DNA of 64,000 bases from Glandiceps talaboti. Taxonomy: Eukaryota; Hemichordata; Enteropneusta; Spengelidae. Below are positions 1 through 36,622 of the stretch, one piece after another; positions within the stretch are counted from its first letter, which is position 1, and each line of letters begins with the position of its first letter. Location: NCBI RefSeq assembly GCF_964340395.1, contig NC_135555.1:24717725-24781724 (forward strand), read 5' to 3'. The notes beneath the pieces were generated by a model. That model was not told the DNA's origin, did no database searches, and saw only the letters and a program-made list of their open reading frames with translations. Made by a program: the position numbers and the translations under genes.

Positions 1-954
1 GTGTGACTCAGTTATAGCCCCCATCATACAATGTGTGATTTAGTTAGCCCCCATCATACAATGTGTGACTCAGTTAGCCCCATCATACAATGTGTAACTC
101 AGTTATAGCCCCCATCATACAATGTGTGACTCAGTTAGCCCCACCATACAATGTGTGAGTCAGTTAGCCCCCATCATACAATGTGTGATTTAGTTAGCCC
201 CCATCATACAATGTGTGACTCAGCTATAGCCCCCATCATACAATGTGTGACTCAATTACGTAGCCCCCATCATACAATGTGTGACTCAGTTACGTAGCCC
301 CCATCATACAATGTGTGACTCAGTTACATAGCCCCCATCATACAATGTGTGACTCAGTTACATAGCCCCCATCATACAATGTGTGACTCAGTTACATAGC
401 CCCCATCATACAATGTGTGACTCAGTTAGCCCCATCATACAATGTGTGACTCAGTTACGTAGCCCCCATCATACAATGTGTGACTCAGTTACGTAGCCCC
501 CATCATACAATGTGTGACTCAGTTACGTAGCCCCCATCATACAATGTGTGACTCAGTTACGTAGCCCCCATCATACAATGTGTGACTCAGTTACGTAGCC
601 CCCATCATACAATGTGTGACTCAGTTACGTAGTCCCATCATACAATGTGTGACTCAGTTATGTAGCCCCCATCATACAATGTGTGACTCAGTTACGTAGC
701 CCCCATCATACAATGTGTGACTCAGTTACGACGTAGCCCCCATCATACAATGTGTGACTCAGTTACGTAGCCCCCATCATACAATGTGTGACTCAGTTAC
801 GTAGCCCCCATCATACAATGTGTGACTCAGTTACGACGTAGCCCCCATCATACAATGTGTGACTCAGTTAGCCCCCATCATACAATGTGTGACTCAGTTA
901 CGTAGCCCCCATCATACAATGTGTGACTCAGTTACGTAGCCCCCATCATACAAT
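1..954. repeat. 34-bp minisatellite with AP-1-like sites (continues left of window)
   Basis: About 29 tandem copies of a 34-bp unit, with 30-bp variants lacking an ACGT-type insert and a few with an extra ACG. The unit reads GTGTGACTCAGTTACGTAG followed by CCCCCATCATACAAT. Most copies contain TGACTCA (one has TGAGTCA), the palindromic AP-1/TRE core. The array is cut by the left window edge and ends where unique sequence begins near 955. It lies about 1.6 kb upstream of the first coding exon of the TSP1 gene. Confidence 0.97.
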
Positions 955-2520
955 GCACTACTTGGTGCTAATAATAACTGCTACCACTACAATCATCACC
1001 ACAAGAAGACACATTCATGTGTCTTTGCAATAACAGGGAAAATGTTTGAGACAAATAACAAGACATAACATTATACATGAAAACTTGAGTAATGGGGTGT
1101 AAATGTGTCTTTTATTGTAATTGTCGTCTGTCTAGGGATGACCTCAGTGTTGACCTCTTTGGTATGACATCATTGTTTTAGTATGTTAATGTAAGAGTAA
1201 GCCCTGTACTGCGCATGTGCATGAATTTACTTTTCATTGTAAACTTTCAACCCACCCACCCACTGCCATCATAACGGTAAGAGCAATGTATTTGTACGGT
1301 GACAAATTTTGAAAAATTTATATTTCTGAGATTATTCAGACTTTTGCCATGTATTGGTATTTTTGCCATGTATTGGATTTGGTGGAGTTCATAATTAAAC
1401 TTCTTGAACTTCCGGTATTTGCCGCCAAACTTACACCAGTATCCGTGTCATTCATTTAACTGCACCTTCTTTACCTTAGGAGGGTAATTTGTTAACAATG
1501 TATGTGTGGCTATAAAAAACTGAACTCAACTGTAATTTTGAATTTGATAGCCCTATTTTGTGTTGACTAACAATATGCTCACAACAAAATCACTACATTG
1601 TCAACAGTCATCTTGACTTTTTTGTAATTTATCTTTAATACTATTGCGGCTAAAATTAATAGAATTAAATATGGTGTGTGCAGGACGTTCCATGAAGTCA
1701 AGACAACTGTTCTAACTTGCTGTACTTTCATTTCTATGAATTATTCATGAGCATATCTATTTGCATAACAAAACAAATGTAGCATTTTCGTGCACGCGAC
1801 TACACTTACGTGATGCAGACCATGGATGACCGACATCGACAGGCAGGCGTAAGGTCATTCATTTATAAAACATGCATTACATCGTTCATTGACATAACAT
1901 ATACACAGTTTATAGAATGTTCAGTCCACTTCAGGGATAACGTTAAGTCTATGATCCCTAGACGGTAAAAAGTCACATGCATGATTGCGCGTCAACAGCT
2001 GTTAGGCTGTCCACCATGATTATGTAAATTTCATGTTAACCATGAACCAAACCAGAATCGAACCAGAATCTGAACAGAATGTCTTTAACCTGGATGCCTG
2101 GTTTAACCATTAGGAAGCATTTCGGAGGAAAGAGTACAGATACTAGCTTATATTTTATGTGTTTGAATCCTAGTATTACTAGTATTTTAAATAAAACATA
2201 TTTCAGAAGGTTTTTCAGGAATAAAACAAAATGTAATGCGTCTGAATGCAGATTACAAAATCACTTCTATTGAAATTATGAGAATGAGTGACCATACAAA
2301 ATATGCATCTATATAAACTATGAGACAGAATTCCAAGACAGTGTAAGACATACTTGAATAGAGGCAAACACATACACATACACATGTACAGGTACATCAT
2401 ATTGTCCCAATCAGATATTGACTTTTCTGTATATTTGATCCTAATTTGATTTTTTTTATATACCAAATTCAGCTGAATGAAATGTGTGGTTCATATTAGT
2501 TTAAAATGTATATCTTTTGC
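955..2520. other. Upstream region of the TSP1 gene, no coding exon seen
   Basis: No convincing ORF or domain is visible. Minor local duplications occur, such as TTGCCATGTATTGG twice at about 1344-1376. The promoter and 5' UTR exon of the downstream gene may lie here or further left, because the first coding exon is preceded by an apparent splice acceptor (TTTTGCAG ending at about 2522). I could not place a transcription start. Confidence 0.5.
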
Positions 2521-2578
2521 AGGATTGTGGTGATTGGAATGTTAGATCGGATTTATTCAACATATGACAGTAGCCAAC

Positions 2579-26616
<24,038 letters not shown>

Positions 26617-26630
<14 letters not shown>

Positions 26631-29600
26631 CCAGTCCATCAATAGCTACATTGTGATAAACTAACCAGTCCATTAATAGCTACATTGTGATAAACTGACC
26701 AGTCCATCAATAGCTACATTGTGATAAACCGACCAGTCCATCAATAGCTACATTGTGATAAACTAACCAGTCCATCAATAGCTACATTGTGATAAAATGA
26801 CCAGTCCATCAATAGCTACATTGTGATAAACTAACCAGTCCATCAATAGCTACATTGTGATAAACTGACCAGTCCATCAATAGCTACATTGTGATAAACT
26901 AACCAGTCCATCAATAGCTACATTGTGATAAACTAACCAGTCCATCAATAGCTACATTGTGATAAACCGACCAGTCCATCAATAGCTACATTGTGATAAA
27001 CTAACCAGTCCATCAATAGCTACATTGTGATAAAATGACCAGTCCATCAATAGCTGTATTGTGATAAACTAACCAGTCCATCAATAGCTACATTGTGATA
27101 AACTAACCAGTCCATCAATAGCTACATTGTGATAAAATGACCAGTCCATCAATAGCTACATTGTGATAAACTAACCAGTCCATCAATAGCTACATTGTGA
27201 TAAACTAACCAGTCCATCAATAGCTACATTGTGATAAACTAACCAGTCCATTAATAGCTACATTGTGATAAACTAACCAGTCCATCAATAGCTACATTGT
27301 GATAAACTGACCAGTCCATCAATAGCTACATTGTGATAAACTGACCAGTCCATCAATAGCTACATTGTGATAAACCGACCAGTCCATCAATAGCTACATT
27401 GTAATAAACCGACCTGTCCATCAATAGCTACATTGTAATAAACTGACCAGTCCATCAATAGCTACATTGTGATAAACTGACCAGTCCATCAATAGCTGTA
27501 TTGTGATAAACTAACCAGTCCATCAATAGCTACATTGTGATAAACTAACCAGTCCATCAATAGCTACATTGTGATAAACCGACCAGTCCATCAATAGCTA
27601 CATTGTGATAAACTAACCAGTCCATCAATAGCTACATTGTGATAAACTGACCAGTCCATCAATAGCTACATTGTGATAAACTGACCAGTCCATCAATAGC
27701 TACATTGTGATAAACTGACCAGTCCATCAATAGCTACATTGTGATAAACTGACCAGTCCATCAATAGCTACATTGTGATAAACTGACCAGTCCATCAATA
27801 GCTACATTATGATAAACTGACCAGTCCATCAATAGCTACATTGTGATAAACCGACCAGTCCATCAATAGCTACATTGTGATAAACTAACCAGTCCATCAA
27901 TAGCTACATTGTGATAAACTGACCAGTCCACCAATAGCTGTATTGTGATAAACTAACCAGTCCATCAATAGCTACATTGTGATAAACTAACCAGTCCATC
28001 AATAGCTACATTGTGATAAACTAACCAGTCCATCAATAGCTACATTGTGATAAACTAACCAGTCCATCAATAGCTACATTGTGATAAACTGACCTGTCCA
28101 TCAATAGCTACATTGTGATAAACTGACCAGTCCATCAATAGCTGTATTGTGATAAACCGACCAGTCCATCAATAGCTGCATTGCGATAAAATGACCAGTC
28201 CATCAATAGCTACATTGTGATAAACTGACCAGTCCATCAATAGCTGCATTGCGATAAAATGACCAGTCCACCAATAGCTACATTATGATAAACTGACCAG
28301 TCCATCAATAGCTACATTGTGATAAACTGACCAGTCCATCAATAGCTGTATTGTGATAAACCGACCAGTCCATCAATAGCTGCATTGCGATAAAATGACC
28401 AGTCCATCAATAGCTACATTGTGATAAACTGACCAGTCCATCAATAGCTGCATTGCGATAAAATGACCAGTCCACCAATAGCTACATTATGATAAACTGA
28501 CCAGTCCATCAATAGCTACATTATGATAAACTGACCAGTCCATCAATAGCTACATTGTGATAAAATGACCAGTCCATCAATAGCTACATTGTGATAAACC
28601 GACCAGTCCATCAATAGCTACATTGTGATAAACTGACCAGTCCATCAATAGCTACATTGTAATAAACTGACCAGTCCATCAATAGCTACATTGTGATAAA
28701 CTGACCAGTCCATCAATAGCTACATTGTGATAAACTAACCAGTCCATCAATAGCTACATTGTGATAAACTGACCAGTCCATCAATAGCTGTATTGTGATA
28801 AACTGACCAGTCCATCAATAGCTACATTGTGATAAACTGACCAGTCCATCAATAGCTGTATTGTGATAAACTGACCAGTCCATCAATAGCTACATTGTGA
28901 TAAACTGACCAGTCCATCAATAGCTACATTGTGATAAACTGACCAGTCCATCAATAGCTACATTGTGATAAACTGACCAGTCCATCAATAGCTGTATTGT
29001 GATAAACTGACCAGTCCATCAATAGCTACATTGTGATAAACTAACCAGTCCATCAATAGCTACATTGTGATAAACTGACCAGTCCATCAATAGCTACATT
29101 GTGATAAACTGACCAGTCCATCAATAGCTACATTGTGATAAACTGACCAGTCCATCAATAGCTGTATTGTGATAAACCGACCAGTCCATCAATAGCTGCA
29201 TTGCGATAAAATGACCAGTCCATCAATAGCTACATTGTGATAAACTGACCAGTCCATCAATAGCTACATTGTGATAAACTGACCAGTCCATCAATAGCTA
29301 CATTGTAATAAACTGACCAGTCCATCAATAGCTACATTGTAATAAACTGACCAGTCCATCAATAGCTACATTGTGATAAACTGACCAGTCCATCAATAGC
29401 TACATTGTAATAAACTGACCAGTCCATCAATAGCTACATTGTAATAAACTGACCAGTCCATCAATAGCTACATTGTGATAAACTGACCAGTCCATCAATA
29501 GCTACATTGTAATAAACTGACCAGTCCATCAATAGCTACATTGTAATAAACTGACCAGTCCATCAATAGCTACATTGTGATAAACTGACCAGTCCATCAA

Positions 29601-29690
29601 TAGCTGTATTGTGATAAACCGACCAGTCCATCAATAGCTGCATTGCGATAAAATGACCAGTCCATCAATAGCTACATTGTGATAAACTGA
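26617..29690. repeat. 34-bp minisatellite starting on the stop codon, about 90 copies
   Basis: The unit is CATTGTGATAAACTAACCAG followed by TCCATCAATAGCTA. The first partial copy is the end of the coding sequence (GTGATAAAC TAA CCAG). Variants include CTGACC, CCGACC, AATGACC, GCTGTATT and GCTGCATTGCG. In nine copies GTGATAAA has become GTAATAAA, giving AATAAA at 27403, 27437, 28661, 29307, 29341, 29409, 29443, 29511 and 29545. The array forms the start of the presumptive 3' UTR. Confidence 0.97.
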
Positions 29691-31049
29691 CTCAATATAA
29701 ACACTGTAGGGCGATATTTCTATCTTCTATGAGCTTGCATTTCAACAAGAGTTTTGTTCCATCTGCCATATGATTTGACCCCTGAAGTGTGTCATTCACC
29801 ATGAGACCCCTAGATTGTTCTATTTTGTATTGAATTCTAAAGATTAGATCCGATGTGTATTCCTAGTCACACTGAATGTGTAGGTACAGTTTTCAATATT
29901 TATTGTATTAGGTGCATGATAGAGGAGTTCAGTGTTTATTCTTGACCTAAGAAACTTCATTGTAATGACAACTAACTTTTGACATTGCTTGCTTCACATG
30001 TGCACTGTCAGTTTTAGATAGGAGTTTGTGTTAGATTTTCACAAGGCATGCCAGACTGTTTTGCTTGTGAGTCAAGTTTTCAAAAGTTGAAATTTAATCA
30101 CCATTTCAATGAATTAATTCTGAATGACAAGAATGTCATTTTAAAAATGTTTGAAGTTTTTATCACATACAATTTCAATGATTTAATTCTGAAATGACAA
30201 GAATGTTATTTTTAAAATGTTGGAAGTTTTTATCACATACAATTTCAATGATTTAATTCTGAAATGACAAGAATGTTATTTTAAAAATGTTGGAAGTTTT
30301 TATCACATACAATTTCAATGATTTAATTCTGCAATGACTAGAATGTCATTTTAAAAATGTTAAAGTTTAATGATTTAATTCTGCAATGAATTAATTTTGC
30401 AATGTCATTTAAAAATTTTGCAAAAGTATTGATATTTTTTCAAAGCAATTATAGGAAAGGATGACCATGTGAATTTACTATGTCTAATACAAACTTGGAT
30501 GTGTCAAGATGATAAAACGCATTGGTTTCATTCACTTTCACTTACCAGTATGAAGCTGGTATTGATCTGAACTTAGGTGAAAGGTATGAATAGCAATCTT
30601 GTTTGACCCTTAAATCCAACCTTACTTGGCAAGTTCCATTGAATGCATTGTTGCCTGTATCTATAACCAATACATTTAATGCAAGTTCCAAAGGGGACCA
30701 TACATCACTTTTGCTAAAGTTCAGATTATTGCTAACACTGTACTGCTAGGTGATAGAAACCAACCTATTGTATGTTGTCTTTTATAACACCCAACTATTC
30801 ATTAAACATAGTGAATACACAAGTGTTGACCAGAAATACATGAAGACCTCCCTTCTCTAGACAAATACTGGTAAATAAAAACTCTACTGTAACTAACATT
30901 GTCATCATTGTATACAACATGACTAATTCTTAACATAGACTTTAATCTTCCCTGAACTTTACCAAAGGAATCCTCTAAATACTTTTTTCACTCAGTCTTT
31001 TCCAAATTTAAGTCACAGTTTCATATTTCATATTTCAAGTTCCTACAGA
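29691..31049. other. 3' flank of TSP1 gene with a 70-bp repeat
   Basis: About four copies of a 70-bp unit lie at 30098-30420 (AATTTCAATGATTTAATTCT, GAAATGACAAGAATGTTATT, then TTAAAAATGTTGGAAG). The 3' UTR of the TSP1 gene probably ends somewhere here, but no single polyadenylation site can be chosen. No other gene is visible. Confidence 0.6.
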
Positions 31050-31268
31050 TAAATTTTCAGTTGTATTCTGTCAAGCAGAACCAGAGGACATTCTCTCAAA
31101 CTTGCCAAATCCACTATCAGATTGGACATCAGGAAGTATTTCTTCACTCAACGAACTATATCTCATTGGAATAATTTACCTGTCAGTGAATATGTAATTC
31201 AAGCCAAGACTGTGTGTGACTTTAAAATTAGACTCTGTCAGCATAAGAACAAAAAGAGGATTATCTAA
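31050..31268 (+). pseudogene. LINE reverse-transcriptase C-terminal fragment
   Basis: One open frame to TAA (31266-31268) reads RTRGHSLKLAKS, IRLDIRKYFFTQR, HWNNLPVSEYVIQAKTV. This resembles the end of the reverse transcriptase polyprotein of CR1/L2/Jockey-type LINEs (RTRGH..KL, R...FF..R....WN.LP..V..A.....FK..L). Upstream RT motifs are missing, so this is a 5'-truncated insertion. It is on the opposite strand and from a different lineage than the LINE at 36-39 kb, whose corresponding region reads TQHNFQYAAAKHWNSLPEEF. Confidence 0.8.
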
Positions 31269-32091
31269 GCCTTTAAGGCTTCCTCCCCTGTCTTGCCATG
31301 GTTTCTTCCATGGTGATCATAGTAAATCATAGTACTTCATATTTGAAAGGGAAACAAAGGCAAAGCTTTTTTTGATATCTGGTAGGTAATGAAAAGTCAC
31401 TTTCATCATCTCTACATTGCATGGGTCAGTTCCCTAAAGAAAAAAGTTAAGCAGTTACTTAAATCAACAATGAACAGATCTGCTCAGTAGGGAATTCTTA
31501 AATTGCAAACAATCAATGAGGTGAATTTTTAGTGCCCTAGCTGAAGTGAGACTTTTGTGATTGACTCCATCTGTCTCATCAGTTGTCAGTGTGTCCATAT
31601 ATTATGTCATAATAGTGTGGCATAATACATCATTTTGTCAGACATGCAATATCTGATATCATTTCAAACCAGACACAAAGATGACATATGGGTTGTGTGC
31701 ACTTTGTTTTGTGACATATGCAAATTTGACTGGATGGGGGGGGGGGGGGCTGTATTTGTTGTTAAAAATCAGCATAACTCAAAAACTGTAATGCATAGAG
31801 ACTCCATTCAAGTGTCTACCCCTATTATAAGGTTCAGGTTTTGAACTTCAGGGTCCAAATCAAGCCATTTCTTGCCTATCACAACCAGTTTCTTTTCAGT
31901 CCTGTGTACAGAAGAAGAGATATCTACACAAGGATTACGTTTGATGATCATATCACGTTTCGTTACCCTGTGTCTGTTCATAGCTGAGTTGAGAATAGTT
32001 ATATCACGTATCTTGAAAGCCGGACATCCTCACATGAGATCCCATTGGTCTAGTATAGTGTATAGTATAGTATAGTATAGTATAGTATTAT
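31269..32091. other. Intergenic, dispersed repeat fragment and TATAG run
   Basis: The LINE tail ends in the first 100 bp. A stretch near 31645-31690 (ATATCTGAT, TTTCAAA, CACAAAG.TGACAT) resembles 44638-44680, which indicates a dispersed repeat. A (TATAG)n run at 32053-32088 abuts the left end of the inverted-repeat element. Confidence 0.55.
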
Positions 32092-34694
32092 GGCGTTGAA
32101 TGCCTGCCAATATTCGAAAATTCAATACTGCAATGACTATATGCAATACTGCAATGACTATATGCAATACTGCAATGACTATATGCGATATGACTACATG
32201 AGATGATTACATGCGATATGACTACATGAGGTGACTACATGCGATGTGACTACATGAGATGACTACATGCGATATGACTACATGAGATGACTACATGCTA
32301 TACTGCGATGCGAGATGATGACATGATATGTGGCGATTTTGTAATGACGTTATGCCATTCGTAGATTATTCAATATGCATAAGGGGTAGACCATTCGATA
32401 TCCTGGGGGGCTTTGAAGATTGGTGGAGAGTCATTATTTTTTTCCCCACCTGCTTGCCTGAGAATTATTTTTTTCTCCTTCGCCTATGCTGGCAACTTTT
32501 TTTTTCTTTGCTTTTCTGAGATATCCGTATTTTTTTTTACGTCAATGTTGAACACCTACATTTGTTGCCACAATTTTCTGTTTGGTTTTGGCACACGGTA
32601 ATAGAGAGAGTAAAAAGATGTTCTATGACACACATATTATATTTAGAAAACTACATATTTCATACATGTTTGATTTTCAATTAAATAAACATCGTTGACA
32701 GTTTTTATGCCATGGTATGGTGACACACTGAAAATACAAATCGGAAACTTGATTGGTGAGCTCAAACATTCAGATAGACCAGTCTGTTTCTCAAGCTTGG
32801 GGGATGGGGGGTGTCAGTGTTTTTTTTCCATTGGGCCGACAAAAAGTCACTGACCCCCCTGAATAAAGTTTCATAGCATCTGACAGTAAGTTGTAGAGGG
32901 AAGAGCTTTGAGACTGGGATATGTCCACCTCTTGTGTGTTATTGTGTGTGTGAATGGGGGGGGGGGGGTTCTAGGGTTCTACAAAACGGCCTGGAGGATT
33001 TTTACTTCTAAAGGCAATGTTTAGGCTATTCACAGACACTTTCAGACAATAATTTACAAGCTTTACAAGGCAGCTCTAACATGTAAAAAGCAACTACATA
33101 AGGTTGAAACATGTTTGAAATAAAGTTCCATAGCATCTTGACAGTAAGAGGTGGAGGGAAGAACTTTGATTTGAGGCTTGGACATGTCTACGTTTTTTTT
33201 TACCAATTTTGGTGAATCTTATTGTTGGTTTAACGAATGAGTGGCCTCTGGGGTGATGGAGTGCAAGGGGTCCCCCCGCCAGATCTGCAGTTTTTTGTTT
33301 CTATTTAGGCAATTTTTAGGTTATGCATAGCCTCTGAGATATATATTGCCAAGCATCGAAAAGCTAAAGTAAATATAACTTTTTACCTAAGTTTTCCATG
33401 TTATAAAAGTGGGCCTGTAACATTGGTATAGGGGCATTGATATTGCATGTATAGTAAAGTTACTGATGTGTTAGAGCACTTTAGGAGGTCATACCTAGTG
33501 TACAATATAAACTTGAATTTGAGTTGTGGTGTCGATACATGTAGTGTCTGAAATAGGAAGTATAGCATCCATTTTGACAAATTCATACTGAAGAGACTAG
33601 AACAATTTAGATGAAGTTCTTTTATAAACTATCCAATATTATGAAGGTTACCATTACAAAACCTTCAAGTTCACTTTTGCCCCAAAGTGTAAGATAAGTG
33701 AAGCACTGATTGTGAAACAGCCAAACACTTACATGGCATGTTCTGTAACTAGTGTGGTAGCTAGGTAATACATGTATTATATGTATAATGTTATGTATAG
33801 TTATTTATGAACCCTTACATGAAGTAATATTTAAACCATTTACGAAAGAAACAGAGAAAAGAACAAATATATATATATGTACCACATGCTAACGAAACTG
33901 ACTGGTACCTGACATGTGTTTGAAACTGTTTGTCATGATTTGACAAGTGTCCTGGTTGGAGAGGTACGAGCAAGTTGAACAGTATACTCGAACCTGTGCA
34001 TCATTTCCCTGCCAAGACATTTTTTTTTCTAGCAGTAGTGGTCCGTCTTTTTTTTCCATCACCCTCTCATATCCGGATTTTTTTTCAAGCAAATCCATTT
34101 GGCATCTTTTTTTCCCCGAAATCTTCCAAGCCCCCCCCCCCCCCGGATATCAAATGGTCCACCTCTTACCACGTGCAACGGTGCAACATGCTGAGGAGTA
34201 CTCCCTAGCCTGTTTCATATCAATACTCGTATTATGCGTATTGAATAATCTACGAATGGCATAACGTCATTACAAAATCGCCGCATATCATGTCATCATC
34301 TCGCATCGCAGTATTGCATATAGTCATCTCATGTAGTCATATCGCATGTAGTCATCTCATGTAGTCATATCGCATGTAGTCACCTCATGTAGTCATATCG
34401 CATGTAGTCATCTCATGATGTAGTCATATCGCATGTAGTCATATCGCATGTAGTCACCTCATGTAGTCATATCGCATGTAGTCATCTCATGTAGTCATAT
34501 CGCATGTAGTCATCTCATGTAGTCACATCGCATGTAGTCATATCGCATGTAGTCACCTCATGTAGTCATATCGCATATAGTCATCTCATGTAGTCATATC
34601 GCATATAGTCATTGCAGTATTGCATATAGTCATTGCAGTATTGCATATAGTCATTGCAGTATTGTATTTTCGAATATTGGCAGGCATTCTACGC
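32092..34694. mobile_element. 2.6-kb element with long terminal inverted repeats, copy 1
   Basis: The left terminus (GGCGTTGAATGCCTGCCAAT then ATTCGAAAAT) is inverted at the right (AATATTGGCAGGCATTCTAC GC, ending about 34694). The inverted arms run inward through GCAATACTGCAATGACTATA, an array of GACTACATGAGAT / GACTACATGCGATAT, then GATGATGACATGATATG, GGCGATTTTGTAATGACGTT and ATTCAATATGCATA, to a GGTAGACCATTCGATATCC-like segment. The left array spans about 170 bp and the right about 330 bp. The middle contains two units of about 257 bp starting AATAAAGTT.CATAGCATC and G homopolymers. No transposase is recognisable, so the element is non-autonomous. Flanks contain TATAG repeats. Confidence 0.88.
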
Positions 34695-36300
34695 TATAGT
34701 ACGTGTACGTTACAGAATGACTGGTACAGTGATGTCAATGAATGTCTTCAACATTTGTGCAGAAGTCACCAAAGTATTAATAATGTAAGAATCTCTAGTT
34801 AATCGATTCATTTTTTCTTGTTCAGCACATATTCAAGTCTTTATTCAGACGTGAGGTATATTTGTTTACTTGATAAATGTAGTAAGAACAGTTTGAATTC
34901 TAAAGGTACCAGCATTAATATTCCATTTTATGTTAGCTCAGAAGAAAAAACAATTATACATTTGCATGTACCAAAATAAAATGACACTGCCAAACATGGT
35001 TTGTACTTTTGACTTCCTTTATCAGGACGTATCTGGACTTTATATGCGTATAAAGATACTTCTGTGTGTCCCACTTGGATGTAGCACAGGGGCGGGTCAG
35101 TGTCTCAATGAAATTATATTTTCATTTACCAAAGCAATCAGTTCACGTGACACGTTTGATTGACAGTTGTCATTGGTATATATTGTTGGATTGATAGTTA
35201 TATGTTTACTCGAGTGTGCTATCTTCATAAAAATCGTCTTAAACACTTCTGAATTAAATCCTCCTCACATAAAGAAAGAAGCGACCAAAAATTTGACTGC
35301 TCATATCGTAATTGAATCCCGAGAAATCAACTGTCTTATGAAGCTTTCAACAGTTAATAAACTAGTTGTCTTGCCATTTCTTGCCCTAATATGTGGATAA
35401 TGTTGTTCCACCTATTTTAGACAGAGAGTATATCTGGCCTGAATTACATTTCCGCGCAAATGCAAACCGAGGGAACGAACAGCACTTAGGGAAGGGGTGG
35501 GGGCTGATGAGAAAATATTTTGTTCAAATTGTTTCCCAGTTCCCTCTTCCCTTCAAGCTCACAAAAAAACGTTGTCGCTGATTTTCATTTGTGCAGTTAT
35601 ATGGCATACTTCCCGTATTCTGGAGATGTGCAAATGTATGATACACTAGTATAAAATAACAGTGGTAATCGACTTCAGTGTTCATACATAATAAGAGATT
35701 TCTTTATAAGTGTGGGATTTGCAAGGAGAGGTTGGATCGTAATCTATATTTGGAGATACTTAGCCAACCCCATTCAATTGTGGTTTGGCGCAGGAACAGC
35801 ATACCTTGATCACCCATGGGGAGTATTCTGGAATAGGGCTCAATCATTTGGTAACCTTGCCAAAATAAACCACAGGCTAGCATTGAAAGGGTTCTGGAAA
35901 ATTCATTAAACGGAATAATTTTTAACCGACACAATATGCACATTATGCAAGTTTTTCGATTTGCCAATCCCCTCTCATCGCAACGGAGGATGTTTTTAGA
36001 CATGGTATTTTTTACAAGTGTGTAAGTAATGTTTATGATAGTCCATATATGCTTTTCAAGTTACATTTTAAAGTTCCACAGATGCCGGATCGGAGAACTA
36101 GAAAGTTTACAAACCTGATGCCAGTAAATTTAATGTTTTTAAACACTGTGCCGTTCACAGATGTACATGTATAACAACGTATAGTGGTCTTTGTTGTAGT
36201 ATTTTTAATATTGACTTTAATTTATCAAATTTAATTTTCCAGATTGTCCACCTGACAATATTGATTTTATATATTTGCCTCATAATGTATTTTAGATATA
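34695..36300. other. Intergenic, nothing recognised
   Basis: Short open frames (up to 99 codons at 35704-36003 on the - strand) show no domain, and none has an obvious promoter or splice context. I see no repeat structure beyond small palindromes. Confidence 0.5.
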
Positions 36301-36622
36301 GTATTTTATTTGCCACAAACTCAAAATCATATCAACATAACAAGAGAGAAAGTACAAAAGACAGTGGAATAAATATTACAATTAAACTGATGGATGAATA
36401 CAGAGTTTATGGCTGGACCACAGAAATAGTTTGAAACAAACTAGTCAAGTTTGTGGCCCATACTACAATTGATTAAACAAATAAAATAATCAAAGCAAAA
36501 ACAAAAACAAATTTGAAATTAAAACAAAAACAAACAAAAAACAAACAAAACAAAACGCGTTCTCATCAAAAAAAATATATAACAACTGGCATTAAATGCA
36601 ATGTAAGGTAGAAAAAGCTGAA

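Noticed and set aside
1-954. CRISPR-like appearance of regular repeats
   Set aside because: The whole unit is repeated with no unique spacers, and the genome is eukaryotic. The same holds for all other arrays in the window.
32328-32601. ORF conserved between the two long-TIR elements (32328 and 51592)
   Set aside because: Both copies are nearly identical DNA, so conservation of the frame is not evidence of coding. The product is low-complexity Phe-rich from T runs.
33889-34264. ORFs on both strands at the right arm of copy 1 and at 53370-53612
   Set aside because: They overlap on both strands, are driven by homopolymer runs, and show no domain.
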